Shown: positions 18,331-26,841 of the stretch, in pieces
Layout of the letters: the number at the start of each line of letters is the position of its first letter
How positions within the stretch are numbered: position 1 is the first letter of the stretch
DNA from: Nonomuraea aridisoli
Lineage (GTDB): Bacteria > Actinomycetota > Actinomycetes > Streptosporangiales > Streptosporangiaceae
Length of the DNA stretch: 64,000 nucleotides
Assembly (NCBI RefSeq): GCF_003236395.1
Contig: NZ_POUD01000003.1
Coordinates: forward strand, 41,437 to 105,436
Direction of reading: 5' to 3'
Position numbers and translations under genes: made by a program
Notes under the pieces: model-generated
Databases searched by the model: none
Told to the model about the DNA's origin: nothing
What the model saw: the letters and a program-made list of their open reading frames with translations, nothing else

Positions 18331-18743
18331 CGGTCCGTCCTGTCGTCTCGTGCGGTGTCTTCGCCGGCTGCGCGGGAGATGGCACTGGTGAAGCGGTTGC
18401 GCTCGCGGGCTCTGTACTGTCCGATTGGGTAGTTGGCCATGAACGCCTCGACGAACTCCACGGGGTCCTCCCCGAAGATGTCGCGGATCGGGGTGCCGTC
18501 CGCCGCGCTCCGCTCGAACAGATCGGCGAGGTCCTCGTACATCGCCATCGCGCCGGCGCCGTCCGCCGGCCCGAAGTGCATCAGGTACCGCTCCATCGCT
18601 TCGACCGCCGTGCGGTAGTCCTCGGGGAGCTGCTTGATGCGCGCCTTGTACTGCCGGTAGCGCCGTTTGTCCTCCAGCGACCCGGTGACCATCTCCAGGT
18701 ACTGCAGGTAGCGGCTCTTCGGCTCGTTCGACCCTGTGGCCAT
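18327..18743 (-). CDS. DUF1048 protein
   Basis: A 138-residue, mostly helical soluble protein of the DUF1048 family (KRRYRQYKARIKQLPEDYR; MYEDLADLFERSAADG; FVEAFMANYP). These are commonly found between a PadR regulator and a drug exporter, as here, but their activity is unknown. It overlaps the ATPase gene by 4 bp and is 2 bp from the PadR gene, so the operon is tightly coupled. Confidence 0.85.
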   Translation of the reverse strand: MATGSNEPKSRYLQYLEMVTGSLEDKRRYRQYKARIKQLPEDYRTAVEAMERYLMHFGPADGAGAMAMYEDLADLFERSAADGTPIRDIFGEDPVEFVEAFMANYPIGQYRARERNRFTSAISRAAGEDTARDDRTDR

Positions 18744-18745
18744 GT

Positions 18746-19081
18746 CTACTTACCTCCTTCGCGGAGCCGTTCGAGCCTCTCGGCCAGGAAGCTCCAGGTC
18801 GTCCAGAACTCTTCGAGATACGCCCGTCCCTGGGCGTTGAGGGAGTACACCTTGCGCGGCGGCCCCTTCTCGGACGGGACCTTCTCCACGTCGACCAGGC
18901 CGCGCCGCTCGACCCGGACCAGCAACGCGTAGACGGTGCCCTCGGCGATGTCGGAGAAGCCCTGATCCCGCAGCCACGCCGTGATCTCGTAGCCGTACGC
19001 GGGCCGGCCGGACAGGATCGCCAGGACGAGGCCCTCCAGCGTTCCCTTCAGCATCTCCGTCAGCTGCTTGCCCATCGTCAC
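18746..19081 (-). CDS. PadR-family transcriptional repressor
   Basis: A 111-residue winged-helix protein of the short PadR-s2 type. MLKGTLEGLVLAILSGRPAY is the classic start helix, GYEITAWLRDQGF and EGTVYALLVRVERRGLV the recognition helix, and the C-terminal helix (RAYLEEFWTTWSFLAERLER) supports dimerisation. PadR repressors usually control an adjacent exporter and respond to its substrate. It is the first gene of the DUF1048-ABC exporter-P450 operon. Inverted and direct repeats lie immediately upstream. Confidence 0.92.
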   Translation of the reverse strand: MTMGKQLTEMLKGTLEGLVLAILSGRPAYGYEITAWLRDQGFSDIAEGTVYALLVRVERRGLVDVEKVPSEKGPPRKVYSLNAQGRAYLEEFWTTWSFLAERLERLREGGK

Positions 19082-19090
19082 CCCCTTCGC

Positions 19091-19147
19091 TACTCAGCAA
19101 CGCTAGCTACTGGTACAAAGTAACACTGACTACCAGTACTGAGCAAC
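19091..19147 (-). promoter_or_regulatory. Operator region of the PadR-exporter-P450 operon
   Basis: Just upstream of padR an 8-bp inverted repeat, TACTGGTA (19108-19115) and TACCAGTA (19131-19138), is flanked by near-identical 11-base direct repeats TACTCAGCAAC (19091-19101) and TACTGAGCAAC (19137-19147). The stretch is AT-richer than its surroundings, as expected for a promoter. It is the best candidate for autoregulation by PadR; a precise -35/-10 could not be fixed. Confidence 0.55.
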
Positions 19148-19522
19148 ACCGATTAGTAGGGGTGTGATGGGGGCGGTCTGAGCGTCGGTCGTGAGCGAGC
19201 CCGCCGCCGCGTCAGCGCGGCGGAGCCGTCGGTTCTCGGCTTCGCCGTCGCGGACGCGGCGGGAGTGCGATCGGTGAGGTGTTCATGGCGTCCACTGTCG
19301 CCGGTCGCGCTGATATCGAGCCGTCGCCGTGCTGATACGGCCATGGCAGCGGGTCTGACATCCGCATGCCTGGCCCGCCTCGCGGCGCGGCAGCGCGCAT
19401 CACCTGCGGCGTCTTGCCTGATCGGCGCCTGCCCGTGGATCGCGGGCCCGTCGTCACGGCTCGTCGTCCGTGACGCGATCGATGGCGTGGGTCAGCCGTT
19501 CCCGCTGACGGCTGATCGGCAG
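19148..19522. other. Gap without a recognisable gene
   Basis: About 375 bases between the PadR promoter and the rph terminator. Short frames cross it on both strands but none has family-like sequence, a ribosome binding site or consistent codon bias. I see nothing further in it. Confidence 0.5.
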
Positions 19523-19561
19523 GGGTGCCGCGGCCGGGGCTCGGAAGTCGCCGCGGCACCC
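19523..19561 (-). terminator. Hairpin after rph
   Basis: A perfect 12-bp inverted repeat (19523-19534 with 19550-19561) with a 15-base loop lies 35 bases beyond the rph stop codon in the direction of transcription. No clear T run follows, as is usual in high-GC genomes. Confidence 0.6.
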
Positions 19562-19595
19562 GTAGGTTGCTCTCGCCGGTGGCCGGCGCGACGGT

Positions 19596-22202
19596 TCAGG
19601 AGAGGATCTGGACGTACCCGTCGGTTCCGTGCACGCGGATGCGCTGACCGTCGCGGATCAGCCGGGTGGCCTGCTCCACCCCCACGACGGCCGGCAGGCC
19701 GTACTCCCGCGCGATCACCGCCCCGTGCGTCATGAGGCCGCCCACCTCCGTCACCAGCCCGGCCACGGTGACGAACAGCGGGGTCCAGCTGGGGTCGGTG
19801 TAGGCGGTGACCAGGATGTCGCCCGGCTCGAGGTCGGCCCGCGCCAGGTCCATGACGACCCGGGCACGGCCCTCGACGGTCCCGGCCGAGACGGGGAGGC
19901 CGGCCAGCGCGCCGGGCGGGGCGTCGTCACGCCGATACCGGCCGGTGACGGCCTCGCCGTCCGAGGTGATGACGCGGGGCGGGGTGAGCGCCTCGTACGA
20001 CCGGAACGCCTCCCGCCTTTCCCGGATGAGCTCGGCGTCCACGTCGTGGGTGCGCACGACTTCCTGCAACTCCTGGAACCGGAGGAAGAAGATGTCGTCC
20101 TTCTCGCCCAGGACGCCGGACCGGACGAGGCGATCGGCTTCCCGCAGCAACGCCTGCTTGTAGGCGAAGTAGCGGCTGACCATGCCGTACTTGGGGTACT
20201 CCCGGTATCCGGCGAAGGCGCGGACGCGGTCGATCATCCGCTTGGTCTCCTCGGCCTTCCGCTCACCGCGGGGGAGGGCGCGCAACCGCGTCAGCAGGTC
20301 TTGTTCCTTCCGTCGTGACTCCTGGAGCCCTTGCTCGAAGTGTCGCTTGCCGGCGCCCGGCTCGAAGTTCTTGATGTTCGCCAGGATGACGGGCACGAGC
20401 GTGGCGGGATGCTCGCTCCAGCGCGTTCTGGTGATGTCGATCTCGCCCGCGCAGCGCATGCCGTACTCGTCGAGGAAGCCCCGGACGGCGTCACGTGCTT
20501 CCCGCCCGCCGGCCAGCCCGGCCAGCTCGTCCAGGAAGCCGTCGCCCTCCCGGCCCTCGTCCACGACGCGTTGCAGGAACGCCACGACGTCCGCGTGCGG
20601 CCGGATGGCGTCGGCGACGTCGAGGAGCGCCAGCCCCATCTCCGACGTGACGTTGTGCGGGACGGACTGCGTGAGCACGTCGGCCGCGTTCTTCTCGCCC
20701 AGCCACTCCTCGAGGTGGTCGTTGAGCCACCAGGCCGCCTCCATCCCCGCCATGATCACCTGGTGGCCGCGCGGATCGAACAGGATGCGCTTCAGCTCCG
20801 CGATGTCGGCCAGGATGAAGTCGAGCAGCGCCGGGCCGGAGAGACCCTGGATCTCGCGCCGCAGGGTGGCGACGGACTCCTGACCGCGCCGGATCAGCTC
20901 GGTGACGATGGCCGGATCGGTCTCGATCGGGGCGGGCGGGTCACCGGCGGGCGCGGCGGCGGAGGCCTCGTCAGGAAGCGAGGCGAGGAAGTCGCCGCGG
21001 TCGACGACGGTCTGCAGCGCGTCCCGGATGAGCGGGTCGTTCTTCCCCAGGGTCCCGATGAGGTTCGCGCGACCGGCGGGCGTCGCCAGGATGGGCGCCA
21101 CGTCGACGAACAACCGTCCGCCCGCCTCGTGCATCTGCCGTGGGGTCGTCAGCTGCCACACGGAGAGCCCCAGCGGCTTCATCGCGTCGGTCATCATCTG
21201 CTGGTGACCGACCGACACGTAGACGTGGTTCTCCTGGTCGTCGCTCGCGGGGACGGGGAACAGGGTGGTGATCGGCCGGCTCTGGACGATGTGGAAGTCG
21301 TCGCCGACCAGGCACCATTCGATGTCCTGGGGCCGGCCGTAGTGCGCCTCGATCCGCCGGCCGAGCCGCACCAGGCGCACGACCTGCGCATCCGTCAGAG
21401 CCGGCTGCGTCCGCCGCCGCGGTTCGACGGGAGCGTCCTGGGTGCCGCCTCCCGGCGACGCCTGGACGGACATCGACTTGGTGGCGACCGCCGCGGTGAC
21501 GACCTCGTCGTCGCGCACCGTGTAGACGTCGCCGGAGACCAGGCCGGAGACGAGCGCCTCGCCGAGCCCCCAACCGGCCTCGACGGTGGCGACCTTCCGG
21601 TTCGAGGTCACGGGGTCCGCGGTGAAGAGGATCCCGGCCGCGTCCGGGAACACCATCTTCTGTACGACCACGGCCATCCGTACCTTCCGGTGGTCGAAGC
21701 CGTTACGGCTCCGGTAGGTCACCGCCCGCTCGGTGAACAGCGAGGCCCAGCACCGTCGGACGTGCCGAAGGATCGCCGGCAGACCCACGATGTTCAGGTA
21801 CGAGTCCTGCTGGCCGGCGAAGGACGCGGTCGGCAGGTCCTCGGCCGTCGCGCTGGAACGCACCGCGTACGCGGCCTGCTCCCCGAGCCGGGCGAGCGAT
21901 TCGCCGATCTCCGCCACCAGCTCGTCGGGGACCGCGACGCCTTCGATGCCGCGGCGGATGTCCTCGCTCAGCGTGCGGATCGCCGCGCGGTCATCCGGTT
22001 CCACCCGCGACAGCAGGTCGAGCTGGGCGTCGATCGACGGCACCGCGGCCACGGCCCGCTGGAACGCGTCTGTCGTGACGCAGAAGCCGTCCGGCACGCT
22101 GATGCCCTCGATGCGCGAGAGCTCGCCCAGGTGCACCCCCTTTCCGCCGACGTCCGCGAAATTCGTCGAGTCGATGTGCGCGAAACCCAGCACGTAGCCC
22201 AA
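19596..22202 (-). CDS. rph: Rifampin phosphotransferase
   Basis: An 868-residue dikinase-like enzyme that inactivates rifamycins by phosphorylating the ansa-bridge hydroxyl with ATP. The N-terminal ATP-grasp domain starts at FADVGGKGVHLGELSRIEGI and includes AVRSSATAEDLPTASFAGQQ; the rifampin-binding domain has the family stretch VSVGHQQMMTDAMKPLGLSV; the C-terminal swivelling domain carries the phospho-carrier His (THGAVIAREYGLP) near residue 825 and ends GTDGYVQIL. The start is most likely TTG 22202: GGAG lies 8 bases upstream, the length then equals the family's, and upstream residues are unrelated. Phosphoenolpyruvate synthases share the fold but not the middle domain, so Rph is favoured. 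Confidence 0.92.
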   Translation of the reverse strand: MGYVLGFAHIDSTNFADVGGKGVHLGELSRIEGISVPDGFCVTTDAFQRAVAAVPSIDAQLDLLSRVEPDDRAAIRTLSEDIRRGIEGVAVPDELVAEIGESLARLGEQAAYAVRSSATAEDLPTASFAGQQDSYLNIVGLPAILRHVRRCWASLFTERAVTYRSRNGFDHRKVRMAVVVQKMVFPDAAGILFTADPVTSNRKVATVEAGWGLGEALVSGLVSGDVYTVRDDEVVTAAVATKSMSVQASPGGGTQDAPVEPRRRTQPALTDAQVVRLVRLGRRIEAHYGRPQDIEWCLVGDDFHIVQSRPITTLFPVPASDDQENHVYVSVGHQQMMTDAMKPLGLSVWQLTTPRQMHEAGGRLFVDVAPILATPAGRANLIGTLGKNDPLIRDALQTVVDRGDFLASLPDEASAAAPAGDPPAPIETDPAIVTELIRRGQESVATLRREIQGLSGPALLDFILADIAELKRILFDPRGHQVIMAGMEAAWWLNDHLEEWLGEKNAADVLTQSVPHNVTSEMGLALLDVADAIRPHADVVAFLQRVVDEGREGDGFLDELAGLAGGREARDAVRGFLDEYGMRCAGEIDITRTRWSEHPATLVPVILANIKNFEPGAGKRHFEQGLQESRRKEQDLLTRLRALPRGERKAEETKRMIDRVRAFAGYREYPKYGMVSRYFAYKQALLREADRLVRSGVLGEKDDIFFLRFQELQEVVRTHDVDAELIRERREAFRSYEALTPPRVITSDGEAVTGRYRRDDAPPGALAGLPVSAGTVEGRARVVMDLARADLEPGDILVTAYTDPSWTPLFVTVAGLVTEVGGLMTHGAVIAREYGLPAVVGVEQATRLIRDGQRIRVHGTDGYVQILS

Positions 22203-22262
22203 TTGCGTTGCTCCATCGTTCGTCGGGTCGGTTCGCAACGGGCAAGTATGGAGCACTTTCCG

Positions 22263-22278
22263 GCGCCTCATGAGGTGC
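22263..22278 (-). promoter_or_regulatory. Palindrome upstream of rph
   Basis: GCGCCTCATGAGGTGC is a 16-base near-perfect palindrome with a perfect CCTCATGAGG core, centred about 70 bases before the rph start. Next to it the minus strand reads TTATATCAGATTT, an AT-rich stretch that may hold a -10. Rifamycin-inactivating genes in actinomycetes are often preceded by an inverted repeat called the rifamycin-associated element; I could not confirm that this is one. Confidence 0.35.
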
Positions 22279-22356
22279 GCAAATCTGATATAAGGTGAAA
22301 ATGACGGCAGGTGGTGCGCATCGCGTGACCACCAGCGCACATCCCCCTTCGACGCG

Positions 22357-23466
22357 TCAGGCGGGCCGTTCACGCAGGTGCCTGGCCATCGTGTCGCTGA
22401 CCGGGACGGTGGTGGGCAGTGGGGGCGTCTCGAAGTAGCGGGCCTTGTACCGGCGCAGCAGTGACTCCCCGTGCTCGGGCCAGGAGAAGTTCTTCTTCTT
22501 GAGCAGCTTGCCGAAGACCACGCTCGCGTTGTCCGGGTCGGGGCCCGTCAAAAGTCTGATCGCCGCAGGGGAGATGTCGTCGCTGCGCAGGTAGGAGCTC
22601 AGCGTCTCGCGGTAGCGGCGCCGGCCGATCAGGCTCGGGTTCGCGAAGAGCTCTTGGAGCAGGCCGAAATCGAAGTAGAGGCTGATGCCTGTTTCCGGAT
22701 CGAAGTGGATCGCCACCGTCTCGGCGTCCGTCGGCTCATCAGGCTCGGCGTCACGGGGTGGGGCGCCGGGCTGTGCCCGATCCATGAGGGCCCGCCAGAA
22801 GGCGTCGAGCCGGGAGCGCAGCTGGTCTGTCGGAACCACGACGTACTCGGCGCCGTACAGGTCGATGAAGACCTCTCGCTGCTTGGCGAGGAGACGGCGG
22901 GCGGTGGCGAGTTTCTCCTGGTTGCGGAAGACCAGTGCGGGCTTGCGCAGGCCGACCTCCGCGGCCTGGGAGAACATCTCGTCGCGCGCGTCGGCGGGAA
23001 GGACGGAGATGTCCGCGCTGATCATCCAGCCGTCGCCGAGCGGCACCAGGCGGCAGATGAGGAACATGCCCTCGTCGATCGTGTGCAGGGCGGACATGCC
23101 CATATTGGACCGGGCGCGGTAGACGAGCTCGTCCACGAGGTTGAAGAGGGTCAGCGCCTCCTGGTCCTTTCCCCGGACTTCGAAGATGCCTTCGACCACG
23201 TCCTTCCAGCTGAGGAGCAGCGCCTGCTCCTGCGGGCTCAGATCGGGGTGGGTTCGCAGGAAGGCGTCGATCACCGTGTCGCCGGAGGCGAGCCGGTGCT
23301 GCAGGGCGAAATGGTCGACGATCATGCTTGCGGTCGCCTCGTCCTCGACGAGGCCGTCGGGGTCGCTCAACTGGAAGGCTCGGTCCAGCTCGCGGGCGAA
23401 CCGCGGCGACAGGGCGAACGCCACCAGACGTTCCTTGAGGGCCGCGGCCTGCTCCATCATGTCCAT
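22357..23466 (-). CDS. Unrecognised 369-residue protein upstream of rph
   Basis: I do not recognise this protein. It is soluble, without a signal peptide or membrane segments. Residues 1-130 look helical and contain a WKDVVEGIFEV segment followed by TLFNLVDELVYRARSN; the middle has SRLDAFWRALM; the C-terminal third has GISLYFDFGLLQELFANP and KKKNFSWPEHGESLLRRYKA. GC bias in third codon positions supports coding. I chose ATG 23466, with AAGGAGG 14 bases upstream, a rather long gap; the frame is open to 23589 through a terminator hairpin, so longer starts are unlikely. It runs in the same direction as rph, 154 bp ahead of it. Confidence 0.75.
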   Translation of the reverse strand: MDMMEQAAALKERLVAFALSPRFARELDRAFQLSDPDGLVEDEATASMIVDHFALQHRLASGDTVIDAFLRTHPDLSPQEQALLLSWKDVVEGIFEVRGKDQEALTLFNLVDELVYRARSNMGMSALHTIDEGMFLICRLVPLGDGWMISADISVLPADARDEMFSQAAEVGLRKPALVFRNQEKLATARRLLAKQREVFIDLYGAEYVVVPTDQLRSRLDAFWRALMDRAQPGAPPRDAEPDEPTDAETVAIHFDPETGISLYFDFGLLQELFANPSLIGRRRYRETLSSYLRSDDISPAAIRLLTGPDPDNASVVFGKLLKKKNFSWPEHGESLLRRYKARYFETPPLPTTVPVSDTMARHLRERPA

Positions 23467-23558
23467 CAGCGGCGCCGTCTCCTCCTTGAGATCGCGGGCA
23501 GGGAACCTGTGCCGGGCGGCTGAGACTACCTGACGATCGAGGCGGTTCGACAAGAAAG

Positions 23559-23590
23559 CGTGCCCAGACCTCGACGAGAGTCTGGGCACG
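23559..23590 (-). terminator. Rho-independent terminator of the molybdenum hydroxylase operon
   Basis: A perfect 11-bp stem (23559-23569 with 23580-23590) and a 10-base loop, followed on the minus strand by CTTTCTTG. It lies 16 bases after the stop codon of the large subunit and separates that operon from the unknown gene before rph. Confidence 0.78.
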
Positions 23591-23605
23591 GCGACGTCGA
23601 GCGTC

Positions 23606-25858
23606 CTAGCGGAAGAGTTTGTCCAGGGTGATCGGCAGGTCGCGGACGCGGACGCCGGTGGCGTTGTGGACCGCGTTGGCGATGGCGGCGGCCGTGCCGA
23701 TGATGCCGACCTCGCCCGCGCCCTTGGAGCCCATCGGGTTGATGTACGGGTCGCGCTCGTCCAGCATGTGCACCTCGATGGAGCCCACGTCGGCGTTGGC
23801 CGCCACGTGGTACCCGGCGAGGTCGTTGTTGACGAAGTTGCCGTAGCGGTGGTCCACCACGGTCTCCTCGAACAGCGCCATGGACAGGCCCCACGTCATG
23901 CCGCCGAGCAGCTGCGAACGGGCCGTCAGCGGGTTGATGACCCGGCCGATGTCGAACACGCCGAGCAGCCGCGGCACCCGTACCTCGCCGGTGTCCTCGT
24001 GCACGCGGACCTCGGCGAACTGGGCGCCGAAGCTGTTGAACTCGTACTTCGCGAGGTTGGGGTCGTCGGGCATGGCGGTGGTGACCTCCAGGCCCTCCGC
24101 GGGGATCGTGCCGCCGTTCTTGTCCAGGGCCGCGCGCAGCTCCCGGGCGGCGGCGTAGATCGTCGTGCCCCAGCTGTTGATGCCCGACGAGAAGCCGCCA
24201 CTCGACGCGCGGGGATACCTCGTGTCGCCGATGTGCAGGGTCACGCGGTCCAGAGGGACGCCCAGCGCCTCGGCGGCGATCTGGGCGAGCGTCGTCCAGG
24301 AACCGGTGCCGATGTCGGAGGCGGCGATCCGCACGGTGTAGCGGCCGTCCTTGTCCACGCTCGCGGAGGCGGTGCTTCCCGGCAGGCGCGGCGACGGGTA
24401 GGTCGCGGCGGCCACACCCGTGCCGATCAGCCAGCCGTCCTTTCGCCGTGCCCGCGGCTTCTTGTCGCGGTGTTTCCAGCCGAACCGGCGGGCGCCCTCC
24501 TCGAAACACCTGACCAGGTGGCGGCTGGAGAACGGCTGCCCGGACTCGGGATGGGTCTCCGGCTCGTTGCGGAGGCGGAACTCGATCGGGTCCATGCCCA
24601 TCTTGAGGGCGAGCTCGTCCATCGCCGACTCCAGCGCGAACATGCCGGTGGACTCGCCCGGCCCGCGCATGATCGTCGGGACGGGCAGGTCCAGGAGGGC
24701 GATCCGCGTGGTCGTCCGCCGGTGGGGCGCGGCGTACATGGTCCGGCTTCCCTGGACCGTCTGCTCGGCGTACTGCTTGGCCTTGGCGGTCTCCTGCACG
24801 GTGTCGTGCGCGATCGCGACGAGCCTGCCGCGGGCGTCCGCGCCGAGCCGGACACGCTGGACGGATGCGGGGCGGTGGCCGACGAGCGTGAACATCTGCT
24901 GACGGGTGAACATCAGCTTCACCGGCCTGCCGGGGACGAGCCGCGCGCCCATCAGGGCCAGCGTGCCCCACAGAGCGGAGAAGTCCTTCGAGCCGAACGC
25001 GCCGCCGACGTAGGGGGAGACGAGACGCAGGCGCGCCGGTTCGACGCCGAACGCGGTGGCCAGCAGCCCCTGCGGGGTGGTGACGCCCTGCGAGCCGCAG
25101 TAGAGGGTGATCTCGTCATCGGTCCAGGTGGCGACGGCGGCGTGCGGCTCCATCGGGTTGTGCTGCTGGATCGGCGTGGTGTACGTCTCGTCCAGCTGGT
25201 GCACCGCCGACGCCATCCCGGCCTCGAAGTCCCCCACGGCCGTGTCGGCGGGCGAGCCGTTCATGAGGTCACCGGGGAGCTGGCCGAACCCCTGGGCGTG
25301 CTGGGGCTTGCGCAGGTCGTCACGGTCGGCCCGCAGGTCGACGTCGACCGGCTCCGCGGCGTACTCGAACGTGACCAGGCCGGCCGCGTACCGGGCGGTC
25401 TCGATGCTCTCCGCGATGACCGCGCCGACGATCTGCCCGTGGTGGAGCACCCTGTCGGACTGCAGGATCACGACCTCCGGCTCGGCCGAGGCGAGCTTGG
25501 GGGCGTTCAGGTGGGTGAGCACGCCCAGCACGCCGGGCTCGGCCAGCGCGGCCTCCGTGCCGACCCCGGTGATCCGGCCGGTGGCGATCGTGGAGAGCAG
25601 CGGATACAGGTAGGCCGGGTTCTCGACCGGCCACTCGTAGGCGTAGGTGGCCGCACCGCGCACCTTCAGCGGGCCTTCGACGCGCTTGAGCGCCGCGCCG
25701 ATGCCCCCTCGGACGGGTCTGCCGGCCGCCTCCACCGCCGTCACGGCGGTGGAGGCACGGGCCGGATCCGCCCCGACGGGCAGCACGGCCGCGCCGAGAG
25801 CGCCCACACCGGCCTTGATGACGGTACGGCGAGAAGGCTGGTCGTTCATGCGCGTCAT
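23606..25858 (-). CDS. Molybdenum hydroxylase large (molybdopterin-binding) subunit, xanthine dehydrogenase family
   Basis: A 750-residue catalytic subunit of a three-part molybdenum hydroxylase of the YagR/CoxL type. A Tat-like start (SRRTVIKAGVG, then a hydrophobic stretch) suggests export in folded form. The Mo-cofactor regions are visible: QQHNPMEPHAAVA, PYVGGAFGSKD, RGPGESTGMFALE, and near the C-terminus MGSKGAGEVG with the catalytic glutamate. It overlaps the FAD subunit gene by 4 bp. Substrate is probably an aldehyde or N-heterocycle; CO dehydrogenase is unlikely because its active-site Cys motif was not seen. Homologous to the C-terminal fragment at about 45.5-46.0 kb. Confidence 0.92.
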   Translation of the reverse strand: MTRMNDQPSRRTVIKAGVGALGAAVLPVGADPARASTAVTAVEAAGRPVRGGIGAALKRVEGPLKVRGAATYAYEWPVENPAYLYPLLSTIATGRITGVGTEAALAEPGVLGVLTHLNAPKLASAEPEVVILQSDRVLHHGQIVGAVIAESIETARYAAGLVTFEYAAEPVDVDLRADRDDLRKPQHAQGFGQLPGDLMNGSPADTAVGDFEAGMASAVHQLDETYTTPIQQHNPMEPHAAVATWTDDEITLYCGSQGVTTPQGLLATAFGVEPARLRLVSPYVGGAFGSKDFSALWGTLALMGARLVPGRPVKLMFTRQQMFTLVGHRPASVQRVRLGADARGRLVAIAHDTVQETAKAKQYAEQTVQGSRTMYAAPHRRTTTRIALLDLPVPTIMRGPGESTGMFALESAMDELALKMGMDPIEFRLRNEPETHPESGQPFSSRHLVRCFEEGARRFGWKHRDKKPRARRKDGWLIGTGVAAATYPSPRLPGSTASASVDKDGRYTVRIAASDIGTGSWTTLAQIAAEALGVPLDRVTLHIGDTRYPRASSGGFSSGINSWGTTIYAAARELRAALDKNGGTIPAEGLEVTTAMPDDPNLAKYEFNSFGAQFAEVRVHEDTGEVRVPRLLGVFDIGRVINPLTARSQLLGGMTWGLSMALFEETVVDHRYGNFVNNDLAGYHVAANADVGSIEVHMLDERDPYINPMGSKGAGEVGIIGTAAAIANAVHNATGVRVRDLPITLDKLFR

Positions 25859-26841
25859 GCCTCCTCGGCCAGGGTGCGCAGCATGCTGACGATGGTGTTG
25901 CGGGCGAGCGGCACCTTGAACGCGTTGCCCTTCAGCGGCTCGGCCGCGGCCAGCTCGGCCTCGGCGGCGGCGCGGAAGTTCGCCTCCGTCGCGGGGCGGC
26001 CGATCAGGTGCCGCTCGGCCGTGCGCGCCCGCCAGGGCTTGTGCGCCACGCCTCCGAGGGCGATGCGCACCTCCCGCACGGCGCCGCCCCGCACTCTGAG
26101 CGCCGCCGCCACGGAGACCAGGGCGAACGCGTACGAGGCGCGGTCGCGTACCTTGCGGTAGCGCGAGGTGGCGGCCACCGGCACGTCGGGCAGGTCGACG
26201 GCGGTGATGAGCTCGCCGTGCTTCAGCACGGTGTCGCGCTCGGGCCCGTCGGCCGGCGACCGGTACAGCTCGTTGACCGGGATCGTCCGCTCGCCGTCGG
26301 GGCCGACGGTGCGGATGACCGCGTCGAGCGCGGCCATGGCCACCCCCATGTCGGACGGGTGCATGGCGACGCAGCTCTCGGAGGCGCCGAGGATCGCCAT
26401 GTCGCGCTGGTGCCCCTCCAGGGCGGAGCAGGCCGTGCCCGGCTCACGCTTGTTGCACGGCATGGAGACGTCGCGGAAGTACGGGCAGCGGGTGCGCTGC
26501 AGGAAGTTCCCCCCGACCGTGGCCAGGTTGCGCAGCTGGAACGACGCCCCCGCGAGCACGGCCTGCGACACCATCGGGTAGCGCCGCCGGACCCGCCGGT
26601 CGGCGGCCAGCTCGTTGTTCGACACGCCCGCACCGATCCGGAGCCCGCCTCCGGGCAGCTCCTCGATCGTGTGCGAGATGAGATGCCGGATGTCGACCAG
26701 CAGCTCCGGTTTGACCACTTCCATCTTCATCAGGTCGACCAGGTTCGAGCCGCCCGCGAGGAAACTGGCATCCGGACGGCCGGCCACGGCGGCGACGGCG
26801 GACGAGACGTCCGTGGCGCGCTCGTAGACGAACGGCTTCAT
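25855..26841 (-). CDS. Molybdenum hydroxylase FAD-binding (medium) subunit
   Basis: A 328-residue YagS/CoxM-type flavoprotein that carries electrons between the iron-sulphur and molybdenum subunits or to an acceptor. The FAD pyrophosphate loop FLAGGSNLVDLMK is near residue 30, and RNLATVGGNFLQRTRCPYF matches the second FAD motif with extra cysteines as in YagS, which binds a 4Fe-4S cluster. ATG 26841 is chosen; it overlaps the small subunit's end by 4 bp. Middle gene of a three-gene operon. Confidence 0.93.
   Translation of the reverse strand: MKPFVYERATDVSSAVAAVAGRPDASFLAGGSNLVDLMKMEVVKPELLVDIRHLISHTIEELPGGGLRIGAGVSNNELAADRRVRRRYPMVSQAVLAGASFQLRNLATVGGNFLQRTRCPYFRDVSMPCNKREPGTACSALEGHQRDMAILGASESCVAMHPSDMGVAMAALDAVIRTVGPDGERTIPVNELYRSPADGPERDTVLKHGELITAVDLPDVPVAATSRYRKVRDRASYAFALVSVAAALRVRGGAVREVRIALGGVAHKPWRARTAERHLIGRPATEANFRAAAEAELAAAEPLKGNAFKVPLARNTIVSMLRTLAEEA

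Noticed and set aside
20331..22298. Plus-strand frame of 655 codons over rph
   Set aside because: Shadow of rph; the opposite strand contains a full-length family match.
22357..23466. SEC-C-associated protein identity for the unknown gene
   Set aside because: No cysteine-containing SEC-C motif is present and I could not justify any family name.
23666..26161. Plus-strand frame of 831 codons over the molybdenum hydroxylase genes
   Set aside because: Shadow of the large subunit; composition typical of antisense frames.
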